Positions 1-7,253 of a stretch of DNA of 15,327 bases are shown here, piece by piece. How positions within the stretch are numbered: the first letter of the stretch is position 1; each line of letters begins with the position of its first letter. Position numbers and translations under genes: made by a program. The stretch lies in contig JBBINX010000057.1 in assembly GCA_037443685.1 (NCBI GenBank), positions 1-15,327 of the forward strand. The letters run 5' to 3'. The DNA comes from JAHJRJ01 sp037443685 (GTDB lineage: Bacteria; Bacteroidota; Ignavibacteria; UBA10030; BY39). The notes beneath the pieces are model-generated. The model worked only from the letters and a program-made list of their open reading frames with translations. It ran no database searches and was not told where the DNA came from.

Positions 1-19
1 GATTAGTAAAGAATTTCAT
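1..19 (-). CDS. possible start of a gene leaving the left edge (5' fragment only)
   Basis: On the minus strand an ATG at 17-19 opens a frame reading MKFFTN before the window ends. It is preceded by GGAG (26-29) at a 6-nt spacing, a good Shine-Dalgarno arrangement, and by a plausible promoter at 78-106. An in-frame ATG lies 12 nt upstream, but GGAG favours the inner one. Only six codons are visible, so no function can be given. A carboxyltransferase (beta) subunit would make sense after the carboxylase genes, but nothing in these codons shows it. Confidence 0.35.
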
Positions 20-77
20 AGATATCTCCATGATTTGTTAATGATATTGTTATTTTAGAATGCTGTTTTTACGAGCC

Positions 78-106
78 ATATTAAGCAAATATTTTTTAAA
101 AGTCAA
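78..106 (-). promoter_or_regulatory. candidate sigma70-type promoter for the gene at the left edge
   Basis: On the minus strand TTGACT (101-106) is followed after exactly 17 nt by TAATAT (78-83). The predicted start near position 71 would give a leader of about 50 nt before the ATG at 19. It lies just past the stop codon of the biotin carrier gene, so it could start a new unit or add an internal promoter to the operon. The DNA is very AT-rich, so chance matches are common. Confidence 0.35.
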
Positions 107-109
107 ATG

Positions 110-610
110 TTATTCCAGAATCATTAAAACTTCACCCTTCTCAACAGCGATTTTTTCAGCTACTTTTATCTCTTTTACAATACCGCTTCGAGTTGATTTA
201 ATCTCGTTTTCCATCTTCATCGCTTCTAATATTATCAAACCTGAACCTGCAGAGATTGCTTGACCAACTTTTACCTCAACTTTTAAAACTAAACCGGGCA
301 TCGGTGCTTTAACGATCAATTCTTTCTTACTAGCGCTTTCTTTCTTAGTAAACTTTTTAAGTAATTGAGCTTGCTCATCTTCAATCAGTAAATCATACAT
401 CTCATTGTATGCACTAATAGTAAATAATGAATTTGTTTGTTTAGCAACATTTACCTCATATACTTCATTATCAAAAATAACAGAATATTGTCCATCGTTT
501 AGTTTAACAAAATCGACTCTATGATTTTTCCCGTCGATTGTTAAATCATTCTTCGAATTGACATCTACTTGATACTCATTTTCTTCAATATATATATTAT
601 ATTCAGGCAT
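110..610 (-). CDS. biotin carboxyl carrier protein of an acyl-CoA carboxylase
   Basis: Carries the biotin that shuttles carboxyl groups from the biotin carboxylase to a carboxyltransferase, in the cytoplasm. The last ~75 residues form a biotinyl domain with the signature EAMKMEN, in which Lys132 is the predicted biotinylated residue. A typical 'APMPGLV' strand (102-108) precedes it. Residues 1-95 are beta-rich and lack the Ala/Pro-rich linker usual for AccB. They resemble the inter-domain (BT-like) part of propionyl- or methylcrotonyl-CoA carboxylase alpha chains. The start ATG overlaps the 3' end of the biotin carboxylase gene by 8 nt, and no strong Shine-Dalgarno is seen, so translation is probably coupled. 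Together the two proteins (508 + 166 residues) match the length of a fused PccA-type alpha chain. The acyl substrate cannot be decided, because no carboxyltransferase is in view. Confidence 0.9.
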   Translation of the reverse strand: MPEYNIYIEENEYQVDVNSKNDLTIDGKNHRVDFVKLNDGQYSVIFDNEVYEVNVAKQTNSLFTISAYNEMYDLLIEDEQAQLLKKFTKKESASKKELIVKAPMPGLVLKVEVKVGQAISAGSGLIILEAMKMENEIKSTRSGIVKEIKVAEKIAVEKGEVLMILE

Positions 611-2129
611 TCGAACGTTTGATCTCTTCGTGTCGCTTCAATTTCCATTTATTACTATGTAAACGGTTTCTTGAATCTAATTCGTTTTCATTGTTTTCTG
701 TCATTTCGTATTTATGAATAATGCATGCCACTCCACTTAATACTTTTCGTATATCAGTCATACTGGTTTTCATTTTTTTAGCGTCGTAATTTTCATTCAA
801 GAAATGTGTATCGAAATTTCCTTCTATAAATTTTGGATGATTAATTATCCATTTGCAAAGATTGATATTGGTTTTAACGCCAGCCAATTCATACTCATTC
901 AACGCTCGTGTTGAACGAGCTATTGCTTCGTCCCGAGTTTTAGCCCAAACAATTAGTTTTGATATCATCGGGTCATAATAGACTGATATCTCATTACCCA
1001 CATCTACTCCTCTATCTTCGCGGACACCGAATCCCTGCGGAGAGTGTAATTTGGTAATTGTACCGATAGACGGAAGAAAATTATTTTCCGAATCCTCAGC
1101 ATATATTCTGCATTCTAAAGCATGACCATTGAATTTTATCTCATCCTGATTAAATCTCAGAGATTCTCCCATCGCTATGTGTAATTGTTCTTTTACCAAA
1201 TCGATACCAGTTATCATTTCAGTTACAGGATGCTCCACTTGTAGTCGAGTGTTCATTTCTAAGAAGTAATAATTCCGATGTTTATCAACCAAGAACTCGA
1301 TTGTTCCGGCATTAACATAACCAGCACTCAAAGCCGCTCTAACTGCCGACTCACCCATTTTTTTTCTCATTTCAGGTGTGATAATTACAGATGGGGATTC
1401 TTCTATAATTTTTTGATGTCTCCGTTGAATAGAGCACTCGCGTTCACCTATATGAACTGCATTACCGTATTTATCTGCAAGAATTTGGAATTCGATATGT
1501 CGAGGGTTTTCTAAGTATTTTTCGACATAAATACGGTTATCACCAAACGCTGATTGAGCTTCAGATTGTGCACTACGAAATGCTGAGGCAAGTTCATCGG
1601 AACTGTTCACAATCCGCATACCCTTACCGCCGCCACCCCCTGCAGCTTTTAATAAAACCGGGAACCCAAATTTACTAGCGAAAATAGATGCTTCACTAAT
1701 ATCCAAAATCGGTCCATCAGTACCAGGAACAATAGGCACACCAGCTGATTTCACAAGTTTACGAGCTGCTGTTTTATCGCCCATCGATTTGATTGCGGTT
1801 GCTGGTGGTCCGACAAATAAAATTCCTGCATCATTCACCATTTTTGAAAATCCAGCGTTTTCAGATAAAAAACCATAACCCGGATGAATGGCATTAGAAT
1901 TAGATTCTAATGCAACATTTATAATTTTTTCTTTCTGCAGATAAGTTTCGGTTGCGGTGGCTTTGCCAATGCAATATGCTTCGTCTGCAAGGCGAACGTG
2001 TGGCATTAATCTATCGACTTCCGAGTAAATCGCTACAGTTGTGATTCCCATTTCTTTTGCTGATCGTAGCACTCTAACAGCTATCTCTCCCCTGTTAGCT
2101 ATTAGTAATTTTTTTATCTGTTTTTTCAT
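603..2129 (-). CDS. biotin carboxylase subunit of acetyl/propionyl-CoA carboxylase
   Basis: ATP-grasp enzyme that carboxylates biotin on the carrier protein, using ATP and bicarbonate. All family landmarks are present: N-terminal LLIANRGEIAVRV (8-20), HPGYGFLSEN (82-91), the glycine-rich ATP loop GGGGGKGM (164-171), RRHQKIIEE (236-244, Lys240), metal-binding Glu278 and Glu291, Asn293 and Arg295 in EMNTRLQVEHP, and the active-site arginine in LECRIYAED (Arg341). At 508 residues it is ~55 longer than a typical AccC (~450). The extra tail (about 450-508) is charged and resembles the connector after the carboxylase core in propionyl-CoA carboxylase alpha chains. The ATG overlaps the mutS2 stop as ATGA, and its own stop lies inside the carrier gene. 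The product is thus half of a split alpha chain. Whether the substrate is acetyl-CoA, propionyl-CoA or another acyl-CoA is open. Confidence 0.93.
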   Translation of the reverse strand: MKKQIKKLLIANRGEIAVRVLRSAKEMGITTVAIYSEVDRLMPHVRLADEAYCIGKATATETYLQKEKIINVALESNSNAIHPGYGFLSENAGFSKMVNDAGILFVGPPATAIKSMGDKTAARKLVKSAGVPIVPGTDGPILDISEASIFASKFGFPVLLKAAGGGGGKGMRIVNSSDELASAFRSAQSEAQSAFGDNRIYVEKYLENPRHIEFQILADKYGNAVHIGERECSIQRRHQKIIEESPSVIITPEMRKKMGESAVRAALSAGYVNAGTIEFLVDKHRNYYFLEMNTRLQVEHPVTEMITGIDLVKEQLHIAMGESLRFNQDEIKFNGHALECRIYAEDSENNFLPSIGTITKLHSPQGFGVREDRGVDVGNEISVYYDPMISKLIVWAKTRDEAIARSTRALNEYELAGVKTNINLCKWIINHPKFIEGNFDTHFLNENYDAKKMKTSMTDIRKVLSGVACIIHKYEMTENNENELDSRNRLHSNKWKLKRHEEIKRSNA

Positions 2130-4486
2130 TTGAGCTCAACAACAGTTACACCATATCCTCCTTCGTTCCACTCTCCTAAACGGAAAGATTGTACGGAAGG
2201 ATGTTTTTTCAGGTACTCGGAAATGTGTTTTTTTAGTGCACCTGTTCCTTTACCATGTATCAAATCAACTCGATGTAATCCACGCAAAATTGCGTCGTCT
2301 ATAAATTTATCTATTGTATTTATAGCTTCTTCACCTGACATTCCACGTAAATCTATCTCGCGTGACAGGTTTTCTGTATCAGTTGTAAGGACACTTCCGT
2401 GGGTAGTATAACTCTTTTCCTTCTTTTCTACTTTAACTAAATTATTTTTATTTGCTTTTAGTTTAATTTGACCGAAAAGAATATTAAACTGACTATCTCC
2501 CAAATTTTCAATTATCTGACCAGTCTCATTTCCGTCTTTCAATTTAACGAAATCGCCGACTAATACATCTTGTGCTGTATCAATATTATCTGCATTTTGT
2601 AAATCTTCTGATAATAATTTCTGTTCTTCTTTTACTTTAGCAATAATAGCTTGTGCATTTTTTATGGCAGATTTACTACCACTCTCATTACGTATTTGTT
2701 GAACAGTTTTTTCGAGTGTGGAATTAGCTTTTGCGATAATATTCTTTGCTTCTTCTAAAGCTTTTAATTTAATTTCTTTAATTTCTTTTTGTAAAGATTT
2801 ATTTTTAAGAGTGTATTCAGAAATGAGATTTTCTAATTGTATTCTTTCAGATCTTACAGTTATAAGCTCTTTTTTGAATATTTGGGATTGATTTTCGAGA
2901 TCTGCTAATAGGTTTTCAAGGTTATGTTGAGACTCGCCTCTAAATTCATTGGACCGTTTAATTAAATAATCAGGAATTCCCATACGCTTTGCCATTTCCA
3001 ATGCATAACTACTGCCTGGAATGCCCGCTTTAAACTTATATGTAGGTTGTAAAGTGATGTGGTCGAACTCCATCGAAGCGTTTTCAATACCAGGTGTTTC
3101 GTGAGCAAAAGCTTTAAGTGTACCGTGGTGCGTAGTTACAAGTGTATGTGCTCGTATTTTGGTGAGATGTTCTAAAATAGCTTCGGCAATTGCGCTTCCC
3201 TCTATTGGATCAGTTCCCGCTCCTATTTCGTCAATCAATACTAAACTATTTTCATCGACTTCATTGACTATCACTTTTAAATTTGCAAGATGCGATGAGA
3301 ATGTGCTTAAATCGTTTTCGATAGATTGCTCATCGCCGATATCTACAAATATTTTATTATAAATACCTAATTCCGATTCAGGTGATGCTGGAATGTGCAA
3401 TCCAGACTGAAGCATCAGCGCAAGTAATCCGAATGTTTTTATAGCAACACTTTTTCCGCCGGCATTTGGACCAGTAATTATCAGTGTTGTGTTTTCATTT
3501 CCGATTTCAAATGACAATGGAATTACTTCCTCCCTTTTATGGCGCATCAGAAGGATAGGATGCCTACCTTCGATTAAATTGACGGAACCTTTTAAAAATA
3601 TTTTGGGAGCAGAGCCTAAAATCTCTATCGAGTAATTTGCTTTTGCTTGCAGAAAATCTATAATACCTAGAATTTCAATATTTACAGTAATTTCCTGCTT
3701 TACTTTTCGGATTTGGTTTGTGAGTTCTTTCAAGATTTTTTCAATTTCGCGAGTTTCTTGAAAATGCAAACTTCTAATATCGTTATTCATTTCGAGTGTC
3801 TCTGCTGGCTCGATAAAAACTGTAACACCGCTCGCCGACGAACTATGAATAAAGCCAGGAACTCTGTTCTTGTTCTCAATTTTAACTGGAATTACCATCC
3901 TATAATCGCGAGTAGTAATTATTTCTTCTTGTGCCCAGCCCTGTGCTGAAACTGTTTTTAATATAGAATCCAATCTTTTTCGTAACAATTCAGATTTACT
4001 GGTAATTTCGCGACGGATATTTTTAAGCTCAGCCGACGCACCGTCCCTAATATTTCCATCTTCATCAATAGCTCTATCAATATTAAACTCTATAATTTTA
4101 TCGATATAAAGTGGTCTAACTATTTCATTTAAAAGGATGTATTTTGATTTTCTTCGATTGAAATATGAAGATATATTTCTTGATATTTTTAAAAAGTTAG
4201 AAATATGATGTAATTCTAGACCCTGAATTATATAATCTTCGATACCTGCTTTGTTCAAATGAGTTGAAATATCAGTCAATCCGTGTATAGGTAGCGGATC
4301 GTCTGTCTCTAACAGTTGTTTCATTTCGGTAGTCAGGTCGAGGTTATACTTTATCTCCTGAAGTAAATTTGATGGTGTGATACTCTTTATTCGAGCCTTT
4401 CCTAACTCTGAAACGGAGTAACGTAGGATATGATTAATAATTTTGGGTAATTCTAACTTACTATATGAATTTAAAAACTCCAGCAT
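2126..4486 (-). CDS. mutS2: MutS2 family ATPase/endonuclease with C-terminal Smr domain
   Basis: MutS2 proteins are cytoplasmic ABC-class ATPases. Depending on species they are linked to suppression of homologous recombination by cleaving branched DNA, or to ribosome rescue. The usual family order is complete. A helical core and clamp-like region spans 1-300. The ATPase has Walker A GPNAGGKS (339-346), 'STFSSHL' (394-400), Walker B LVLIDE (415-420) followed by GAGTDP, and the TTHH switch (451-454). A long charged coiled coil covers about 515-635. A KOW/beta-like segment spans about 640-690. The Smr domain (about 710-786) has IDLRG (711-715) and HGKGTG (744-749). The length of 786 residues is normal for MutS2. 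The N-terminal mismatch-recognition domain of MutS is absent, which separates it from mutS. It begins 3 nt after the cvpA-like stop and overlaps the carboxylase start by 4 nt. No clear Shine-Dalgarno precedes its ATG. Confidence 0.96.
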   Translation of the reverse strand: MLEFLNSYSKLELPKIINHILRYSVSELGKARIKSITPSNLLQEIKYNLDLTTEMKQLLETDDPLPIHGLTDISTHLNKAGIEDYIIQGLELHHISNFLKISRNISSYFNRRKSKYILLNEIVRPLYIDKIIEFNIDRAIDEDGNIRDGASAELKNIRREITSKSELLRKRLDSILKTVSAQGWAQEEIITTRDYRMVIPVKIENKNRVPGFIHSSSASGVTVFIEPAETLEMNNDIRSLHFQETREIEKILKELTNQIRKVKQEITVNIEILGIIDFLQAKANYSIEILGSAPKIFLKGSVNLIEGRHPILLMRHKREEVIPLSFEIGNENTTLIITGPNAGGKSVAIKTFGLLALMLQSGLHIPASPESELGIYNKIFVDIGDEQSIENDLSTFSSHLANLKVIVNEVDENSLVLIDEIGAGTDPIEGSAIAEAILEHLTKIRAHTLVTTHHGTLKAFAHETPGIENASMEFDHITLQPTYKFKAGIPGSSYALEMAKRMGIPDYLIKRSNEFRGESQHNLENLLADLENQSQIFKKELITVRSERIQLENLISEYTLKNKSLQKEIKEIKLKALEEAKNIIAKANSTLEKTVQQIRNESGSKSAIKNAQAIIAKVKEEQKLLSEDLQNADNIDTAQDVLVGDFVKLKDGNETGQIIENLGDSQFNILFGQIKLKANKNNLVKVEKKEKSYTTHGSVLTTDTENLSREIDLRGMSGEEAINTIDKFIDDAILRGLHRVDLIHGKGTGALKKHISEYLKKHPSVQSFRLGEWNEGGYGVTVVELK

Positions 4487-4489
4487 CGA

Positions 4490-5038
4490 TTATTCTGATT
4501 GTTCTTCATTTGTATTTTTCTTGTAACGGTCAAGGTTTTTTTCGATTTCATCGAAAAACGTTTTAGAATCAGGAACTATGGCAAGTACCGTGTCGAATAC
4601 CTTTGGAGCTAACTCAATAATATTATTATAAAAAACAGACTCCCTCTTGGATTGTTCGGAAGGTAAATTTGCAAATTTAAGAACTATTAAAAATAAACTT
4701 GCAATTAATAAACCTTGAGCTGCTCCCAGTAGTGCGCCGAATATCCTGTTTAAAATACTTAACACTGTGGCTTTTGGACCCAATAATCGAAAAAGTATAT
4801 TAATTACAAAGATTACGATAAGAAAAGATAAGAAAAAACCGAGGGGATATGAAAAGAAAGGAGCAAATTCGAACCAATCCACTATCCAGTCGCCTACCGG
4901 ATCCATCAATTTTGTTGCAGCAATAAAGGCAATAAAAAAAGTAAAAATTCCAATTATTTTTCTAAAAAAACCGTCCTTAAAACCCAATAAGGCAAACAAA
5001 ATGAGCGTTAAGATCGTAAGAATATCAACGAAATTCAT
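4490..5038 (-). CDS. cvpA: CvpA family inner-membrane protein
   Basis: A small integral membrane protein with the CvpA layout. Four hydrophobic segments lie at about 3-20, 28-46, 63-87 and 100-124, separated by short loops, and a polar, charged C-terminal tail runs to residue 182. The N-terminal pattern (MNFVDILTI..., then GFKDGFFRKI) and the glycine-rich FGALLGAAQGLL in the last membrane segment are typical of the family. CvpA was named for colicin V export in E. coli, and homologues are tied to envelope integrity, but the molecular activity is unsettled. It starts at an ATG overlapping the yqeY-like stop (ATGA) and has a consensus AGGAGG six nt upstream. Adjacency to mutS2 also occurs in Bacillus (yshB near mutSB), supporting an old gene neighbourhood rather than a chance one. 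Confidence 0.85.
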   Translation of the reverse strand: MNFVDILTILTLILFALLGFKDGFFRKIIGIFTFFIAFIAATKLMDPVGDWIVDWFEFAPFFSYPLGFFLSFLIVIFVINILFRLLGPKATVLSILNRIFGALLGAAQGLLIASLFLIVLKFANLPSEQSKRESVFYNNIIELAPKVFDTVLAIVPDSKTFFDEIEKNLDRYKKNTNEEQSE

Positions 5039-5496
5039 GTGAGTCCTCCTAGATTGTTTTTAACGATTTCTGCAATAAATTTTCCGTCTGCTTTACCTTT
5101 TAACTCCTTCATAACAAGCGGCATTACCTTTCCAAAATCTGTTTGTGAAGTCGCTCCAGAGTTTTTAATTATATTTTGAATAATTAATTTAACTTCTTCA
5201 GCAGAAAGTTGTTTTGGTAAAAACTCCTCAATTATTTTGAGTTCACTTTTTTCTTTTTCAGCCAATTCAGTGCGTCCCCCCTTCTCGTACATTTCAATAG
5301 CTTCTTTATGTTTTTTGGCTGAGGATATTAACACTCCTATTTCATCATCTTGAGTAATTGTGTTAGGGCGTTTTTCGATTTCTTTTTCTAACAAAGAGGC
5401 ACGTAATCCTCGGATGGTTTCTAAACGGATTTTATCACCGGTTTTGGTTGCGTTAATTATTTCTTTACTTAAAGTATCTTTCAGATTCATAAGCAT
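5035..5496 (-). CDS. yqeY: GatB/YqeY domain protein (glutamyl-tRNA amidotransferase-like)
   Basis: A 153-residue helical protein of the YqeY family, which resembles the tRNA-binding tail of GatB, the B subunit of the Asp/Glu-tRNA amidotransferase. Its own function is not established. Typical family stretches are the N-terminal 'LETIRGLRASLLEKEIEKR', the central 'AKKHKEAIEMYEKGGRTELAEKE', 'IIEEFLPKQLS', and the C-terminal 'DFGKVMPLVMKELKGKADGK' that leads to the end. The length is standard (~150). It is the first gene of the housekeeping operon, overlapping the cvpA-like start by 4 nt. Two ATGs are possible, at 5496 and 5490. The second gives MNLKDTLSKEI, which starts as family members usually do, so the true product may be two residues shorter. 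Neither has a strong Shine-Dalgarno. A sigma70-like promoter lies immediately upstream. Confidence 0.92.
   Translation of the reverse strand: MLMNLKDTLSKEIINATKTGDKIRLETIRGLRASLLEKEIEKRPNTITQDDEIGVLISSAKKHKEAIEMYEKGGRTELAEKEKSELKIIEEFLPKQLSAEEVKLIIQNIIKNSGATSQTDFGKVMPLVMKELKGKADGKFIAEIVKNNLGGLT
5045..5050 (-). promoter_or_regulatory. consensus Shine-Dalgarno (AGGAGG) for the cvpA-like gene
   Basis: On the minus strand AGGAGG is followed by a 6-nt spacer (ACTCAC) and the ATG at 5036-5038. It lies inside the last codons of the yqeY-like gene, so the downstream gene can recruit ribosomes itself despite the ATGA overlap. It fixes the start codon and shows that this organism recognises standard Shine-Dalgarno sequences. 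Confidence 0.8.
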
Positions 5497-5500
5497 TCAA

Positions 5501-5519
5501 ATTTTTTCAATGAAAAAAT
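5501..5519. repeat. perfect 19-nt palindrome overlapping the yqeY promoter -10
   Basis: ATTTTTTCA and TGAAAAAAT flank a single central base, giving 9-bp arms without a mismatch. The palindrome covers most of the predicted -10 element, the likely transcription start and the space just before the yqeY-like start codon. It could be an operator for a dimeric regulator. The arms are mostly A/T runs, so chance is a real alternative. Confidence 0.35.
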
Positions 5520-5543
5520 AGAGAAAATATGATACAAAGTCAA
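5515..5543 (-). promoter_or_regulatory. candidate sigma70-type promoter of the yqeY-cvpA-mutS2-carboxylase operon
   Basis: On the minus strand TTGACT (5538-5543) is separated by exactly 17 nt from TATTTT (5515-5520). Transcription would begin near 5508, leaving a leader of only ~12-18 nt before the first gene, which agrees with the lack of a strong Shine-Dalgarno. It is the only good match between the upstream secreted operon and this one. Confidence 0.4.
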
Positions 5544-5592
5544 ATTAACGTAAGATTGAATTAAAAGTGATAATGACCATTTTATCGTTTCC

Positions 5593-5638
5593 CGAATTGT
5601 TTCGAAAGAAAAGCAAGCTCTCATTCCGTCCCAATTCG
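5593..5638 (-). repeat. inverted repeat between the secreted operon and the yqeY operon
   Basis: CGAATTG (5593-5599) and CAATTCG (5632-5638) are perfect 7-bp arms around a 32-nt loop. The element sits in the 181-nt gap between two same-strand operons, 40-85 nt past the stop of the arylsulfotransferase-like gene. That is where a terminator would be expected, but no U-run follows, so it is not a convincing intrinsic terminator. The stretch is less AT-rich than its surroundings and may be a remnant of a dispersed repeat. Confidence 0.3.
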
Positions 5639-5677
5639 TGAACCGAAGCAGCAGTACATTTCTGGAATCAATCGATA

Positions 5678-7246
5678 CTATTTCATCAATAAAAGTTTTT
5701 TTGTTTGTACAAAACTTTTTGTGTGTGGTTGTTCGGTAGGACTCACCACAAGCCGGTAAAAATATACGCCGCTTGAAAGTCCGAAATCCGAACATCGAAA
5801 ATCGAAATCGTGGCTTCCAGCTTTATTCTTCTCATCTACTAAAATTGCCACTTCCTGTCCGAGGACGTTATACAATTTCAGTGTTACCCAACTGTCAATT
5901 GGCAATTGATAATTGATAATTGTCGCGGGATTGAAAGGATTGGGGTAGTTTTGGGATAATTGAAAACGTCTTGGTATATCGTCGGTTGCATCCTCATCAG
6001 CATTAGTGAGATTACTTAAGCCAGAGTAGTCTGGTGGATATCGAAGCGCTCGTACGATTTCCCCTCCTGGCTGGTAGTTCCATACGACTGTACCTGCAGA
6101 AGTTACTTCAAACATACGTCCGCTTGTTGATTGAGCTATCAGTGTATTTCCATTGGGTAAGCGTTGAACTCCACCAAGATGATTAGAGTAAAAATTGGAA
6201 GCAGTATAGCTCCAAATCGGCTCTGTAGGTCCATAGGCAGTCCCTGGAACTCTTATATAATTTCCACTACTATCTGTAGGTGTGATAATCTCAACAATCA
6301 TTGATGTACCTAATCCCTCTCGGTTGTTAAATGCGATGATATGCCCACCCCCGGGGAGACTGTCGGGTATCCACGCAGAACAATGAACAACTCTAAAAAC
6401 CTGAGTACCTGGCGCACGATAGTTGGCTGGTTTACCCCATCTATACAGGATATCCCCACCTTTTCCCCAACGGCCGCCGGTATGACCGGCCGCTTCCTGT
6501 ATCGTTGTGCTGTGATCAATAACATAAATCTCATTTAGATTATGAGAAGAGAAGACGATTTGATCCAATAACGGGTTGTAGCTGATTCCGTTGACGTGCA
6601 TCCAGTCGCCGACTGTACTTCCTACATTAATATCCAGTAATTCAGGATGATCTGCTACAACTCCATAATTATTCTTTGTTGGGTCGAAATCCTGAATTAA
6701 GTGATCCCAGAAATGCCATCGCCAAACAATGTTCCCACCGTTCGTACCAACCGGTTGTACTTCAATGATATGATCGGGCCAGATCGAAGCACTATGGTTT
6801 AGACCTGCCTGTACTGCTTGTGCTGCTGTTTTCACTTCCCAGGCGATAATTAACACGTTTCCGTTTGGCATCGGTTCAATATCATGATGTGCGCGATATG
6901 TAGAGCCGCTATAAGTATATTCCCACAATAAGGTACCACTCCAGGAAATTTTCTGAACAACCCCCTGAGCTCCACCACCATTTATTTGAGCACTAGAGGG
7001 AAGAGCTGTCCTAAGAATAGAACCATCCTCTAGAAGGTACGTCGAATATCCTCCGGTTCTGCTTGCTGTCCAACTACGAGCTATCGTATTATTCATATTT
7101 ATCAGGTAGATGTTTTTTGTATTATTGGGCGCATATAACGTATAACCCTGAAATGCCTGTGTTAATGCAAAATGTGGTAAATAGATTAGACATAAAATTA
7201 ACAGAAAAATAAATTGTTTTTTTTGTAACATAAATTTCCTTTTCAT
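5678..7246 (-). CDS. arylsulfotransferase (ASST)-like propeller protein with T9SS sorting domain
   Basis: ASST enzymes move a sulfuryl group between phenolic compounds through a sulfo-histidine in a six-bladed propeller. A signal peptide covers residues ~6-30. The body (30-425) has ASST motifs: HHDIEPMPNGN (120-130), DWMHVNG (214-220) and VVHCSAWIPD (286-295) before GGGHIIAFNN (299-308). They match E. coli ASST His252 (His121), His356 (His217), Asn358 (Asn219) and His436 (His288). The catalytic Arg374 position, 18 residues after His356, is His235 here ('FSSHNLNE'), so activity may differ. Residues ~430-522 are a type A sorting domain with NYPNPFNP (433-440). The first ATG (7246) lacks a Shine-Dalgarno. 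Met6 (7231) follows AAGGAAATTT and may be the true start. It lies 7 nt after the YCF48-repeat gene, so is probably co-transcribed. The family call is firm at fold level and uncertain for substrate. Confidence 0.8.
   Translation of the reverse strand: MKRKFMLQKKQFIFLLILCLIYLPHFALTQAFQGYTLYAPNNTKNIYLINMNNTIARSWTASRTGGYSTYLLEDGSILRTALPSSAQINGGGAQGVVQKISWSGTLLWEYTYSGSTYRAHHDIEPMPNGNVLIIAWEVKTAAQAVQAGLNHSASIWPDHIIEVQPVGTNGGNIVWRWHFWDHLIQDFDPTKNNYGVVADHPELLDINVGSTVGDWMHVNGISYNPLLDQIVFSSHNLNEIYVIDHSTTIQEAAGHTGGRWGKGGDILYRWGKPANYRAPGTQVFRVVHCSAWIPDSLPGGGHIIAFNNREGLGTSMIVEIITPTDSSGNYIRVPGTAYGPTEPIWSYTASNFYSNHLGGVQRLPNGNTLIAQSTSGRMFEVTSAGTVVWNYQPGGEIVRALRYPPDYSGLSNLTNADEDATDDIPRRFQLSQNYPNPFNPATIINYQLPIDSWVTLKLYNVLGQEVAILVDEKNKAGSHDFDFRCSDFGLSSGVYFYRLVVSPTEQPHTKSFVQTKKLLLMK
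5776..5810. repeat. low-complexity CGAAAT-type tract inside the sorting domain
   Basis: The plus strand shows repeated CGAAA/CGAAAT words, about five in 35 nt. On the coding strand they read as HDFDFRCSDFG, where the sister domains in this window have shorter, conserved residues ending FDAS(N/S)LS. Compared with them the protein seems to carry about two extra residues here, which suggests a simple-sequence element that invaded or expanded without breaking the frame. Confidence 0.4.
5896..5922. repeat. low-complexity CAATTGATAATTG tract inside the sorting domain
   Basis: The word AATTG occurs four times in 27 nt, with AATTGAT repeated back to back. It encodes the ATIINYQLPI part of the type A domain, a stretch that is conserved in sense but usually not made of identical DNA words. 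Similar simple words appear just past the M28 peptidase gene (14390-14430). Confidence 0.4.
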
Positions 7247-7253
7247 ACCATTT

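Noticed and set aside
5487..5795. 102-residue minus-strand frame spanning the gap between the ASST-like gene and the yqeY-like gene
   Set aside because: It starts inside the ASST-like coding sequence in another frame and runs through the spacer into the yqeY-like start. It has no Shine-Dalgarno or recognisable domain, and the composition looks like read-through of non-coding DNA.
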